Shown: in pieces, positions 49,551 through 62,400 of the stretch
Numbering within the stretch: the stretch's first letter is position 1
Layout: each line of letters opens with the position of its first letter
DNA from: Acanthosepion lycidas
Lineage: Eukaryota > Mollusca > Cephalopoda > Sepiida > Sepiidae
Assembly: GCA_963932145.1 (NCBI GenBank)
Contig: OZ010611.1
Coordinates: 56,491,292-56,555,291, forward strand
Length of the DNA stretch: 64,000 nt
Reading direction: 5' to 3'
Position numbers and translations under genes: made by a program
Notes under the pieces: generated by a model
Told to the model about the DNA's origin: nothing
Databases searched by the model: none
The model's input: the letters and a program-made list of their open reading frames with translations, nothing else

Positions 49551-51120
49551 CTGTTTGAGCCTTGTCTAGCTTTTTCATCTACTTTTAACATTATGTAGAG
49601 GCAAGGCCCCCCTCTAAATCTGGATTGAAATTATTTTTCATTCTCATTCATAGAAATGGTGTAGCGTGCAATGGTGTCATCTCATACAACTGTGAGTTAG
49701 TAGAAAAATTTGTGGGCACGAAATGGGTGATCAGAGACTTATTCGCTTCTGTTTGAGCCTTGTCTTTAGCTTTTTCCTCTATATTTAACATTATGTAGAG
49801 GCAAGGCCCCCCTCTAAATCTGGATTGAAATTATTTTTCATTCTAATTCATAGAAATGGAGTAGCGTGCAATGGTTTCGTCTCATACAACTGTGAGTTAG
49901 TACAAAAATTTGTGGGCACAAAATGGGTGATCAATGTCTTATTCTCTTCTGTTTGTGCCTTGTCTTTACCTTTTTCTTCTATATTTAACATTATGTAGAG
50001 GCAAGGCCCCCCTCTAAATCTGGATTGAATTTATTTTTCATTCTAATTCATAGAAATGGAGTAGCATGCAATGGTGTCGTCTCATACAACTGTGAGTTAG
50101 TAGAAAAATTTGTGGGCACAAAATGGGTGATCAGTGTCTTATTCTCTTCTGTTTGAGCCTTGTCTTTAGCTTTTTCCTCTATATTTAACATTATGTAGAG
50201 GCAAGGCCCCCCTCTAAATCTGGATTGAAATTATTTTTCATTCTAATTCATAGAAATGGAGTAGCGTGCAATGGTTTCGTCTCATACAACTGTGAGTTAG
50301 TAGAAAAATTTGTGGGCACAAAATGGGTGATCAATGTCTTATTCTCTTCTGTTTGTGCCTTGTCTTTACCTTTTTCTTCTATATTTAACATTATGTAGAG
50401 GCAAGGCCCCCCTCTAAATCTGGATTGAATTTATTTTTCATTCTAATTCATAGAAATGGAGTAGCATGCAATGGTGTCATCTCATACACCTGTGTGTTAG
50501 TAGAAAAATTTGTGGGCACAAAATGGGTGATCAGTGTCTTATTCTCTTCTGTTTGAGCCTTGTCTTTAGCTTTTTCTTCTATATTGAAAATTATGTAGAG
50601 GCAACGCCCCCCTCTAAATCTGGATTGAAATTATTTTCCTTCTAATTCATAGAAATGGAGTAGCGTGCAATGGTGTCGTCTCATACAACTGTGAGTTAGT
50701 AGAAAAATTTGTGGGCACAAAATGGGTGATCAGTGTATTATTCTCTTCTGTTTGAGCCTTGTCTTTATCTTTTTCTTCTATATTTAATATTATGTAGAGG
50801 TAAGGCCCCCCTCTAAATCTGGATTGAAATTATTTTTCTTTCTAATTCATAGAAATGGAGTAGCATGCAATGGTGTCGTCTCATACAACTGTGAGTTAGT
50901 AGAAAAATTTGTGGGCACAAAATGGGTGATTAGTGACTTATTCTCTTCTGTTTGTGCCTTGTCTTTACCTTTTTCTTCTATATTTAACATTATGTAGAGG
51001 CAAGGCCCCCCTCTAAATCTGGAGTGAAATTATTTTTCATTCTAATTCATAGAAATGGAGTAGCGTGCAATGGTGTCGTCTCATACAACTGTGAGTTAGT
51101 AGAAAAATTTGTGGGCACAA
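49551..51120 (+). repeat. Mixed block with a 400-bp dimer, HOR B-like units
   Basis: GCTTTTTCCTCTATATT occurs at about 49769 and 50169 (offset 400), each followed by a GGTTTCGTC/TGATCAATGTC unit and a GAATTTATTT/AGCATGC unit. The same dimer occurs near 9218, 12010 and 45973. It leads through ATATTGAAAATTA and TTTTCCTTC units into the HOR G region. There is no gene. Confidence 0.75.
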
Positions 51121-54100
51121 AATGGGTGATCAGTGTCTTATTCTCTTCTGTTTGAGCCGTGTCTTTAGCTTTTTCTTCTATATTTAACATTATGTAGAGG
51201 CAAGGCCCCTCTATAAATCTGGATTGAAATTATTTTTCATTCTAATTCATAGAAATGGAGTAGCGTACAATGGTGTCGTCTCATACAACTGTGAGTTAGT
51301 AGAAAAATTTGTGAGCACAAAATGGGTGATCAGTGACTTATTCTCTTCTGTTTGTTCCTTGTCTTTACCTTTTTCTTCTATATTTAACATTATGAAGAGG
51401 CATGGCCCCCCTCTAAATCTGGATTGAAATTATTTTTCATTCTAATTCATAGAAATGGAGTAGCGTGCAATGGTTTCGCCTCATCAAACTGTGAATTAGT
51501 AGAAAAAATTGTGGTCACCAAATGGTTGATCAGTGTCTTTTTCTCTTCTGTTTGTGCCTTGTCTTTACCTTTTTCTTCTATATTTAACATTATGTTGAGG
51601 CAAGCCCCCCCTCTAAATCTGGATTGAAATTATTTTTCATTCTAATTCATAGAAATGGAGTAGCGTGTAATGGTGTCGTCTCATACAACTGTGAGTTAGT
51701 AGAAAAATTTGTGGGCACAAAATGGGTGATCAATGTCTTATTCTCTTCTGTTTGTGCCTTGTCTTTACCTTTTTCTTCTATATTTAACATTATGTTGAGG
51801 CAAGGCCCCCCTCTAAATCTGGATTGAAATTATTTTTCATTCTAATTCATAGAAATGCAGTAGCGTGCAATGGTGTCGTCTCATACAACTGTGAGTTAGT
51901 AGATAAATTTGTGGGCACAAAATGGGTGATCAGTGTATTATTCTCTTCTGTTTGTGCCTTGTCTTTACCTTTTTCTTCTATATTTAACATTATGTAGAGG
52001 CAAGGCCCACCTCTAAATCTGGATTGAAATTATTTTTCATTCTAATTTATAGAAATGGAGTAGCGTGAAATAGTGTCGTCTCATACAACTGTGAGTTAGT
52101 AGAAAAATTTGTGGGCACAAAATGGGTGATCATTGACTTATTCTCTTTTGTTTGACTCTTGTCTTTACCGTTTTCTTCTATATTTAACATTATGTAGAGG
52201 TAAGGCCCCCCTCTAAATCTGGATTGAAATTATTTTTCATTCTCATTCATAGAAATAGAGTAGCGTGCAATGGTTTCGTCTCATGCAACTGTGAGTTAGT
52301 AGAAAAATTTGTGGGCACAAAATGGGTGATCAGTGTCTTATTCTCTTCTGTTTGAGCCGTGTCTTTAGCTTTTTCTTCTATATTTAACATTATGTAGAGG
52401 CAAGGCCCCCCTATAAATCTGGATTGAAATTATTTTTCATTCTAATTCATAGAAATGGAGTAGCGTGCAATGGTGTCGTCTCATACAACTGTGAATTAGT
52501 AGAAAAATTTGTGAGCACAAAATTGGTGATCAGTGACTTATTCTCTTCTGTTTGTTCCTTATCTTTACCTTTTTCTTCTATATTTAACATTATGAAGAGG
52601 CATGGGCCCCTCTAAATCTGGATTGAAATTATTTTTCATTCTAATTCATAGAAATGGAGTAGCGTGCAATGGTTTCGTCTCATCAACTGTGAATTAGTAG
52701 AAAAAAATTGTGGTCACAAAATGGTTGATCAGTGACTTTTTCTCTTCTGTTTGTGCCTTGTCTTTATCTTTTTCTTCTATATTTAACATTATGTTGAGGC
52801 AAGGCCCCCCTCTAAATCTGGATTGAAATTATTTTTCATTCTAATTCATAGAAATGGAGTAGCGTGCAATGTTGTTGTCTCATACAACTGTGAGTTAGTA
52901 GAAAAATTTGTGGGCACAAAATGGGTGATCAGTGACTTATTCTCTTCTGTTTGAGCCTTGTCTTTAGCTTTTACTTCTATATTTAAAATTAGTTTGAGGC
53001 AAGGCCCCCCTCTAAATCTGGATTGAAATTATTTTTCATTCTAATTCATAGAAATGGAGTAGCGTGCAATGGTTTCGTCTCATACAACTGTGAGTTAGTA
53101 GAAAAAAATTGTGGTCACAAATGGGTGATCAGTGTCTTATTCTCTTCTGTTTGTGCCTTGTCTATAACCTTTTCTTCAATATTTAACATTATGTAGAGGC
53201 AAGGCCCCACTCTAAATCTGGATTGAAATTATTTTTCATTCTAATTCATACAAATGGAGTAGCGTGCAATGGTGTTGTCTCATACAACTGTGAGTTAGTA
53301 GAAAAATTTGTGGGCACAAAATGGGTGATCAATGTCTTATTCTCTTCTGTTTGTGCCTTGTCTTTACCTTTTTCTTCTATATTTAACATTATGTAGAGGC
53401 AAGGCCCCCCTCTAAATCTGGATTGAATTTATTTTTCATTCTAATTCATAGAAATGGAGTAGCATGCAATGGTGTCATCTCATACACCTGTGTGTTAGTA
53501 GAAAAATTTGTAGGCACAAAATGGGTGATCAGTGTCTTATTCTCTTCTGTTTGAGCCTTGTCTAGCTTTTTCATCTACATTTAAAATTATGTAGAGGCAA
53601 GGCCCCCCTCTAAATCTGGATTGAAATTATTTTTCATTCTAATTCATAGAAATAGAGTAGCGTGCAATGGTGTCGTCTAATACAACTATGAGTTAGTAGA
53701 AAAATTTGTGGGCACAAAATGGGTGATCAGTGTCTTATTCTCTTCTGTTTGAGCCTTGTCTTTAGCTTTTTCTTCTATATTGAAAATTATGTAGAGGCAA
53801 GGCACCCCTCTAAATCTGGATTGAAATTATTTTCCTTCTAATTCATAGAAATGGAGTAGCGTGCAATGGTGTCGTCTCATAAAACTGTGAGTTAGTAGAA
53901 AAATTTGTGGGCACAAAATGGGTGATCAGTGACTTATTCTCTTCTGTTTGTGCCTTGTCTTTACCTTTTTCTTCTATATTTAACATTATGTAGAGGCAAG
54001 GCCCCCCTCTAAATCTGGATTGAAATTATTTTTCTTTCTAATTCATAGAAATGGAGTAGCGTGCAATGGTGTCGTCTCATACAACTGTGAGTTAGTAGAA

Positions 54101-54316
54101 AAATTTGTGGGCACAAAATGGGTGATCAGTGACTTATTCTCTTCTGTTTGTGCCTTGTCCTTAGCTTTTTCTTCTATATTTAACATTATGTAGAGGCAAG
54201 GCCCCCCTCTAAATCTGGATTGAAATTTTTTTTCTTTCTAATTCATAGAAATGGAGTAGCGTGCAATGGTGTCGTCTCATACAACTGTGAGTTAGTAGAA
54301 AAATTTGTGGGCACAA
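51121..54316 (+). repeat. HOR G, copy 1 (16 monomers, about 3.2 kb)
   Basis: The block repeats at an offset of 3196 bp: CAAGGCCCCTCTATAAATCT at 51201 and 54397, ATTATGAAGAGGCATGG near 51390 and 54586, TCATCAAACTG near 51481 and 54677, CCCACCTCTAA near 52006 and 55202, and TGATCATTGA near 52127 and 55323. The first part shares monomer order with 1-1880. The variant AGAGGCATGGGCCCC at 52597 has one base fewer than its counterpart. Confidence 0.88.
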
Positions 54317-57010
54317 AATTGGTGATCAGTGTCTTATTCTCTTCTGTTTGAGCCGTGTCTTTAGCTTTTTCTTCTATATTTAACATTATGTAGAGGCAAG
54401 GCCCCTCTATAAATCTGGATTGAAATTATTTTTCATTCTAATTCATAGAAATGGAGTAGCGTGCAATGGTGTCGTCTCATACAACTGTGAGTTAGTAGAA
54501 AAATTTGTGAGCACAAAATGGGTGATCAGTGACTTATTCTCTTCTGTTTGTTCCTTGTCTTTACCTTTTTCTTCTATATTTAACATTATGAAGAGGCATG
54601 GCCCCCCTCTAAATCTGGATTGAAATTATTTTTCATTCTAATTCATAGAAATGGAGTAGCGTGCAATGGTTTCGTCTCATCAAACTGTGAATTAGTAGAA
54701 AAAATTGTGGTCACCAAATGGTTGATCAGTGTCTTTTTCTCTTCTGTTTGTGCCTTGTCTTTACCTTTTTCTTCTATATTTAACATTATGTTGAGGCAAG
54801 GCCCCCCTCTAAATCTGGATTGAAATTATTTTTCATTCTAATTCATAGAAATGGAGTAGCATGTAATGGTGTCGTCTCATACAACTGTGAGTTAGTAGAA
54901 AAATTTGTGGGCACAAAATGGGTGATCAATGTCTTATTCTCTTCTGTTTGTGCCTTGTCTTTACCTTTTTCTTCTATATTTAACATTATGTTGAGGAAAG
55001 GCCCCCCTCTAAATCTGGATTGAAATTATTTTTCATTCTAATTCATAGAAATGGAGTAGCGTGCAATGGTGTCGTCTCATACAACTGTGAGTTAGTAGAT
55101 AAATTTGTGGGCACAAAATGGGTGATCAGTGTATTATTCTCTTCTGTTTGTGCCTTGTCTTTACCTTTTTCTTCTATATTTAACATTATGTAGAGGCAAG
55201 GCCCACCTCTAAATCTGGATTGAAATTATTTTTCATTCTAATTTATAGAAATGGAGTAGCGTGAAATAGTGTCGTCTCATACAACTGTGAGTTAGTAGAA
55301 AAATTTGTGGGCACAAAATGGGTGATCATTGACTTATTCTCTTCTGTTTGACCCTTGTCTTTACCTTTTTCTTCTATATTTAACATTATGTAGAGGTAAG
55401 GCCCCCCTCTAAATCTGGATTGAAATTATTTTTCATTCTCATTCATAGAAATGGAGTAGCGTGCAATGGTTTCGTCTCATGCAACTGTGAGTTAGTAGAA
55501 AAATTTGTGGGCACAAAATGGGTGATCAGTGTCTTATTCTCTTCTGTTTGAGCCGTGTCTTTAGCTTTTTCTTCTATATTTAACATTATGTAGAGGCAAG
55601 GCCCCCCTATAAATCTGGATTGAAATTATTTTTCATTCTAATTCATAGAAATGGAGTAGCGTGCAATGGTGTCGTCTCATACAACTGTGAATTAGTAGAA
55701 AAATTTGTGAGCACAAAATTGGTGATCAGTGACTTATTCTCTTCTGTTTGTTCCTTATCTTTACCTTTTTCTTCTATATTTAACATTATGAAGAGGCATG
55801 GCCCCCCTCTAAATCTGGATTGAAATTATTTTTCATTCTAATTCATAGAAATGGAGTAGCGTGCAATGGTTTCGTCTCATCAACTGTGAATTAGTAGAAA
55901 AAAATTGTGGTCACAAAATGGTTGATCAGTGACTTTTTCTCTTCTGTTTGAGCCTTGTCTAGCTTTTTCATCTACATTTAAAATTATGTAGAGGCAAGGC
56001 CCCCCTCTAAATCTGGATTGAAATTATTTTTCATTCTAATTCATAGAAATAGAGTAGCGTGCAATGGTGTCGTCTCATACAACTATGAGTTAGTAGAAAA
56101 ATTTGTGGGCACAAAATGGGTGATCAGTGTCTTATTCTCTTCTGTTTGAGCCTTGTCTTTAGCTTTTTCTTCTATATTGAAAATTATGTAGAGGCAAGGC
56201 ACCCCTCTAAATCTGGATTGAAATTATTTTCCTTCTAATTCATAGAAATGGAGTAGCGTGCAATGGTGTCGTCTCATAAAACTGTGAGTTAGTAGAAAAA
56301 TTTGTGGGCACAAAATGGGTGATCAGTGACTTATTCTCTTCTGTTTGTGCCTTGTCTTTACCTTTTTCTTCTATATTTAACATTATGTAGAGGCAAGGCC
56401 CCCCTCTAAATCTGGATTGAAATTATTTTTCTTTCTAATTCATAGAAATGGAGTAGCGTGCAATGGTGTCGCCTCATACAACTGTGAGTTAGTAGAAAAA
56501 TTTGTGGGCACAAAATGGGTGATCAGTGACTTATTCTCTTCTGTTTGTGCCTTGTCCTTAGCTTTTTCTTCTATATTTAACATTATGTAGAGGCAAGGCC
56601 CCCCTCTAAATCTGGATTGAAATTTTTTTTCTTTCTAATTCATAGAAATGGAGTAGCGTGCAATGGTGTCGTCTCATACAACTGTGAGTTAGTAGAAAAA
56701 TTTGTGGGCACAAAATTGGTGATCAGTGTCTTATTCTCTTCTGTTTGAGCCGTGTCTTTAGCTTTTTCTTCTATATTTAACATTATGTAGAGGCAAGGCC
56801 CCTCTATAAATCTGGATTGAAATTATTTTTCATTCTAATTCATAGAAATGGAGTAGCGTGCAATGGTGTCGTCTCATACAACTGTGAGTTAGTAGAAAAA
56901 TTTGTGAGCACAAAATGGGTGATCAGTGACTTATTCTCTTCTGTTTGTTCCTTGTCTTTACCTTTTTCTTCTATATTTAACATTATGAAGAGGCATGGCC
57001 CCCCTCTAAA
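54317..57010 (+). repeat. HOR G, copy 2 with an 800-bp (four-monomer) deletion, plus the start of a third copy
   Basis: The alignment to copy 1 runs at +3197 up to CTTCTGTTTG at 55941 (partner 52744) and then continues at +2397 from the matching CTTCTGTTTG at 53544. Exactly 800 bp is absent and phase is kept. The join lies within CTTCTGTTTG(T/A)G, a sequence shared by all monomers. From about 56713 the HOR begins again (CCTCTATAAATCTGG near 56800, GAAGAGGCATGG near 56987) but stops after one monomer. Confidence 0.88.
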
Positions 57011-59400
57011 TCTGGACTGAAATTATTTTTCATTCTAATTCATAGAAATGGAGGAGCGTGCAATGGTTTCGTCTCATACAACTGTGAGTTAGTAGAAAAA
57101 AATTGTGGTCACAAAATGGGTGATCAGTGTCTTATTCTCTTCTGTTTGTGCCTTGTCTATAACCTTTTTCTTCTATATTTAACATTATGTTGAGGCAAGG
57201 CCCCCCTCTAAATCTGGATTGAATTTATTTTTCATTCTAATTCATAGAAATTGAGTATCATGCAATGGCGTCTTTATATACAACTGTGAGTTACTAGAAA
57301 AATTTGTGGGCACAAAATGGGTGATCAGTGTCTTATTCTCTTCTGTTTGAGCCTTGTCTAGCTTTTTCATCTACATTTAACATTATGTAGAGGAAAGGCC
57401 CCCCTCTAAATCTGGATTGAAATTATTTTCCTTCTAATTCATTGAAATAGAGTAGCGTGCAATGGTGTCGTCTCATACAACTATGAGTTAGTAGAAAAAT
57501 TTGTGGGCACAAAATGGGTGATCAGTGTCTTATTCTCCTCTGTTTGAGCCTTGTCTTTAGCTTCTTCTTCTATATTGAAAATTATGTAGAGGCAAGGCCC
57601 CCCTCTAAATCTGGATTGAAATTATTTTCCTTCTAATTCATAGAAATAGAGTAGCGTGCAATGGTGTCGTCTCATACAAATGTGAGTTAATAGAAAAATT
57701 TGTGGGCACAAAATGGGTGATCAGTGTATTATTCTCTTCTGTTTGAGCCTTGTCTTTAGCTTTTTCTTCTATATTTAACATTATGTAGAGGCAAGGCCCC
57801 CCTCTAAATCTGGATTGAAATTATTTTTCATTCTAATTCATAGAAATGGAGTAGCGTGCAATGGTGTCGTCACCTACAACTGTGAGTTAGTAGAAAAATT
57901 TGTGGGCACAAAATGGGTGATCAGTGCCTTATTCTCTTCTGTTTATGCCTTGTCTTTACCTTTTTCTTCTACATTTAAAATTATGTAGAGGCAAGGCCGC
58001 CCTCTAAATCTGGATTGAAATTATTTTTCATTCTCTTTCATAGAAATGGAGTAGCGTGCAATGGTGTCATCTCATACAACTGTGAGTTAGTAGAAAAATT
58101 TGTGGGCACAAAATGGGTGATCAGTGACTTATTTTCTTCTGTTTGAGCCTTGTCTTTACCTTTTTCTTCTATATTTAACATTATGTAGAGGCAAGGCCCC
58201 CCTTTAAATCTGGATTGAAATTATTTTTCATTCTAATTCATAGAAATGGAGTAGCGTGCAATGGTTTCGTCTCATACAACTGTAAATTAGTAGAAAAAAA
58301 TTGTGGTCACAAAATGGTTGATCAGTGACTTTTTCTGTTCTGTTTGTGCCTTGTCTTTACCTTTTTCTTCTATATTTAACATTATGTTGAGGCAAGGCCC
58401 CCCTCTAAATCTGGATTGAAATTATTTTTCATTCTCATTCATAGAAATGGAGTAGCGTACAATGGTGTCGTCTCATACAACTGTGAGTTAGTAGAAAAAT
58501 TTGTGGGCACAAAATGGGTGATCAGTGACTTATTCTCTTCTGTTTGAGCCTTGTCTAGCTTTTTCATCTACATTTAACATTATTTAGAGGCAAGGCCCCC
58601 CTCTAAATCTGGATTGAATTTATTTTTCATTCTAATTCATAGAAATGGAGTAGCATGCAATGGTGTCGTCTCATACAACTGTGAGTTAGTAGAAAAATTT
58701 GTGGGGAAAAATGGGTGATCAGTGTCTTATTCTCTTCTGTTTGTGCCTTGTCTTTACCTTTTTCTTCTATATTTAACATTATGTAGAGGCAAGGCCCCCC
58801 TCTAAATCTGGATTGAATTTATTTTTCATTCTAATTCATAGAAATGGAGTAGCATGCAATGGTGTCGTCACATACAACTGTGAGTTACTAGAAAAATTTG
58901 TGGGCACAAAATGGGTGATCAGTGTCTTATTCTCTTCTGTTTGAGCCTTGTCTAGCTTTTTCATCTACATTTAACATTATGTAGAGGCAAGGCCCCCCTC
59001 TAAATCTGGATTGAAATTATTTTTCATTCTAATTCATAGAAATAGAGTAGCGTGCAATGGTGTCGTCTCATACAACTATGAGTTAGTAGAAAAATTTGTG
59101 GGCACACAATGGGTGATCAGTGTCTTATTCTCTTCTGTTTGAGCCTTGTCTTTAGCTTTTTCTTCTATATTGAAAATTATGTAGAGGCAAGGCCCCCCTC
59201 TAAATCTGGATTGAATTTATTTTTCATTCTAATTCATAGAAATGGAGTAGCATGCAATGGTGTCGTCACATACAACTGTGAGTTACTAGAAAAATTTGTG
59301 GGCACAAAATGGGTGATCAGTGTCTTATTCTCTTCTGTTTGAGCCTTGTCTAGCTTTTTCATCTACATTTAACATTACGTAGAGGCAAGGCCCCCCTCTA
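57011..59400 (+). repeat. Transition block, 9- to 10-monomer period with the next block
   Basis: It opens with a CTATAACC unit like 1826 or 53163 and an ATGGCGTCTTTATATAC unit like those of HOR B. It then runs through units that recur about 2.0 kb later (CATTGAAATAGAG near 57440, partner CAATGAAATAGAG near 59433) and about 1.8 kb later (GTAGCGTACAATGG at 58452 and 60245). The change of offset corresponds to one extra monomer in this copy, the GTCACCTACAAC unit near 57868. There is no gene. Confidence 0.74.
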
Positions 59401-62400
59401 AATCTGTATTGAAATTATTTTTCATTCTAATTCAATGAAATAGAGTAGCGTGCAATGGTGTCGTCTCATACAACTATGAGTTAGTAGAAAAATTTGTGGG
59501 CACAAAATGGGTGATCAGTGTCTTATTCTCTTCTGTTTGAGCCTTGTCTTTAGCTTTTTCTTCTATATTGAAAATTATGTAGAGGCAAGGCCCCCTTCTA
59601 AATCTGGATTGAAATTATTTTCCTTCTAATTCATAGAAATGGAGTAGCGTGCAATGGTGTCGTCTCATACAACTATGAGTTAGCAGAAAAATTTGTGGGC
59701 ACAAAATGGGTGATCAGTGACTTATTCTCTTCTGTTTATGCCTTGTCTTTACCTTTTTCTTCTACATTTAAAATTATGTAGAGGCAAGGCCGCCCTCTAA
59801 ATCTGGATTGAAATTATTTTTCATTCTCTTTCATAGAAATGGAGTAGCGTGCAATGGTGTCGTCTCATACAACTGTGAATTAGTAGAAAAATTTGTGGGC
59901 ACAAAATGGGTGATCAGTGACTTATTCTCTTCTGTTTGTTCCTTGTCTTTACCTTTTTCTTCTGTATTTAACATTATGAAGAGGCATGGCCCCCCTCTAA
60001 ATCTGGATTGAAATTATTTTTCATTCTAATTCATAGAAATGGAGTAGCGTGCAATGGTTTCGTCTCATACAACTGTAAATTAGTAGAAAAAAATTGTGGT
60101 CACAAAATGGTTGATCAGTGACTTTTTCTCTTCTGTTTGTGCCTTGTCTTTACCTTTTTCTTCTATATTTAACATTATGTTGAGGCAAGGCCCCCCTCTA
60201 AATCTGGATTGAAATTATTTTTCTTTCTCATTCATAGAAATGGAGTAGCGTACAATGGTGTCGTCTCATACAACTGTGAGTTAGTAGAAAAATTTGTGGG
60301 CACAAAATGGGTGATCAGTGACTTATTCTCTTCTGTTTGAGCCTTGTCTAGCTTTTTCATCTATATTTAACATTATTTAGAGGCAAGGCCCCCCTCTAAA
60401 TCTGGATTGAAATTATTTTTCATTCTAATTCATAGAAATAGAGTAGCGTGCAATGGTGTCGTCTCATACAACTATGAGTTATTAGAAAAATTTGTGGGCA
60501 CAAAATGGGTGATCAGTGTATTATTCTCTTCTGTTTGAGCCTTGTCTTTAGCTTTTTCTTCTATATTGAAAATTATGTATAGGCAAGGCCCCCCTCTAAA
60601 TCTGGATTGAAATTATTTTCCTTCTAATTCATAGAAATGGAGTAGCGTTCAATGGGGTCGTCTCATACAACTGTGAGTTAATAGAAAAATTTGTGGGCAC
60701 AAAATGGGTGATCAGTGTATTATTCTCTTCTGTTTGAGCCTTGTCTTTAGCTTTTTCTTCTATATTTAACATTATGTAGAGGCAAGGCCCCCCTCTAAAT
60801 CTGGATTGAAATTATTTTTCATTCTAATTCATAGAAATGGAGTAGCGTGCAATGGTGTCGTCACCTACAACTGTGAGTTAGTAGAAAAATTTGTGGGCAC
60901 AAAATGGGTGATCAGTGCCTTATTCTCTTCTGTTTGAGACTTGTCTTTAGCTTTTTCTTCTATATTTAACATTATGTAGAGGCAAGGCCCCCCTCTAAAT
61001 CTGGATTGAAATTATTTTTCATTCTAATTCATAGAAATGGAGTAGTGTGCAATGGTGTCGTCTCATACAACTGTGAGTTAGTAGAAAAATTTGTGGGCAC
61101 AAAATGGGTGATCAGTGATTCATTCTCTTCTATTTGTGCCTTGTCTTTACCTTTTTCTTCTATATTTAACATTATGTAGAGGCAAGGCCCCCCTCTAAAT
61201 CTGGATTGAAATTATTTTTCATTCTAATTCATAGAAATAGAGTAGCGTGCAATCGTTTCATCTCATACAACTGTGAGTTAGTGGAAAAATTTGTGGGCAC
61301 AAAATGGGTGATCAGTGTCTTATTCTCTTCTGTTTGAGCCGTGTCTTTAGCTTTTTCTTCTATATTTAACATTATGTAGAGGCAAGGCCCCCCTCTAAAT
61401 CTGGATTGAAATTATTTTTCATTCTAATTCATAGAAATGGAGTAGCGTGCAATGGTTTCGTCTCATACAACTGTGAATTAGTAGAAAAAAATTGTGTTCA
61501 CAAAATGGTTGATCAGTGACTTTTTCTCTTCTGTTTGTGCCTTGTCTTTACCTTTTTCTTCTATATTTAACATTATGTTGAGGCAAGGCCCCCCTCTAAA
61601 TCTGGATTGAAATTATTTTTCATTCTAATTCATAGAAATGGAGTAGCGTGCAATGGTGTCGTCTCATACAACTGTGAGTTAGTAGATAAATTTGTGGGCA
61701 CAAAATGGGTGATCAGTGTTTTATTCTCTTCTGTTTGTGCCTTGTCTTTACCTTTTTCTTCTATATTTAACATTATGTAGAGGCAAGGCACCCCTCTAAA
61801 TCTGGATTGAAATTATTTTTCATTCTAATTCATAGAAATGGAGTAGCATGCAATGGTTTCGTCTCATACAACTGTGAATTAGTAGAAAAAAATTGTGGTC
61901 ACAAAATGGTTGATCAGTGACTTTTTCTCTTCTGTTTGTGCCTTGTCTTTACCTTTTTCTTCTATATTTAACATTATGTTGAGGCAAGGCCCCCCTCTAA
62001 ATCTGGATTGAAATTATTTTTCATTCTAATTCATAGAAATGGAGTAGCGTGCAATGGTATCGTCTCATACAACTGTGAGTTAGTAGAAAAATTTGTGGGC
62101 ACAAAATGGGTGATCAATGTCTTATTCTCTTCTGTTTGTGCCTTGTCTTTACCTTTTTCTTCTATATTTAACATTATGTTGAGGCAAGGCCCCCCTCTAA
62201 ATCTGGATTGAAATTATTTTTCATTCTAATTCATAGAAATGGAGTAGCGTGCAATGGTGTCGTCTCATACAACTGTGAGTTAGTACATAAATTTGTGGGC
62301 ACAAAATGGGTGATCAGTGTTTTATTCTCTTCTGTTTGTGCCTTGTCTTTACCTTTTTCTTCTATATTTAACATTATGTAGAGGCAAGGCCCCTCTCTAA

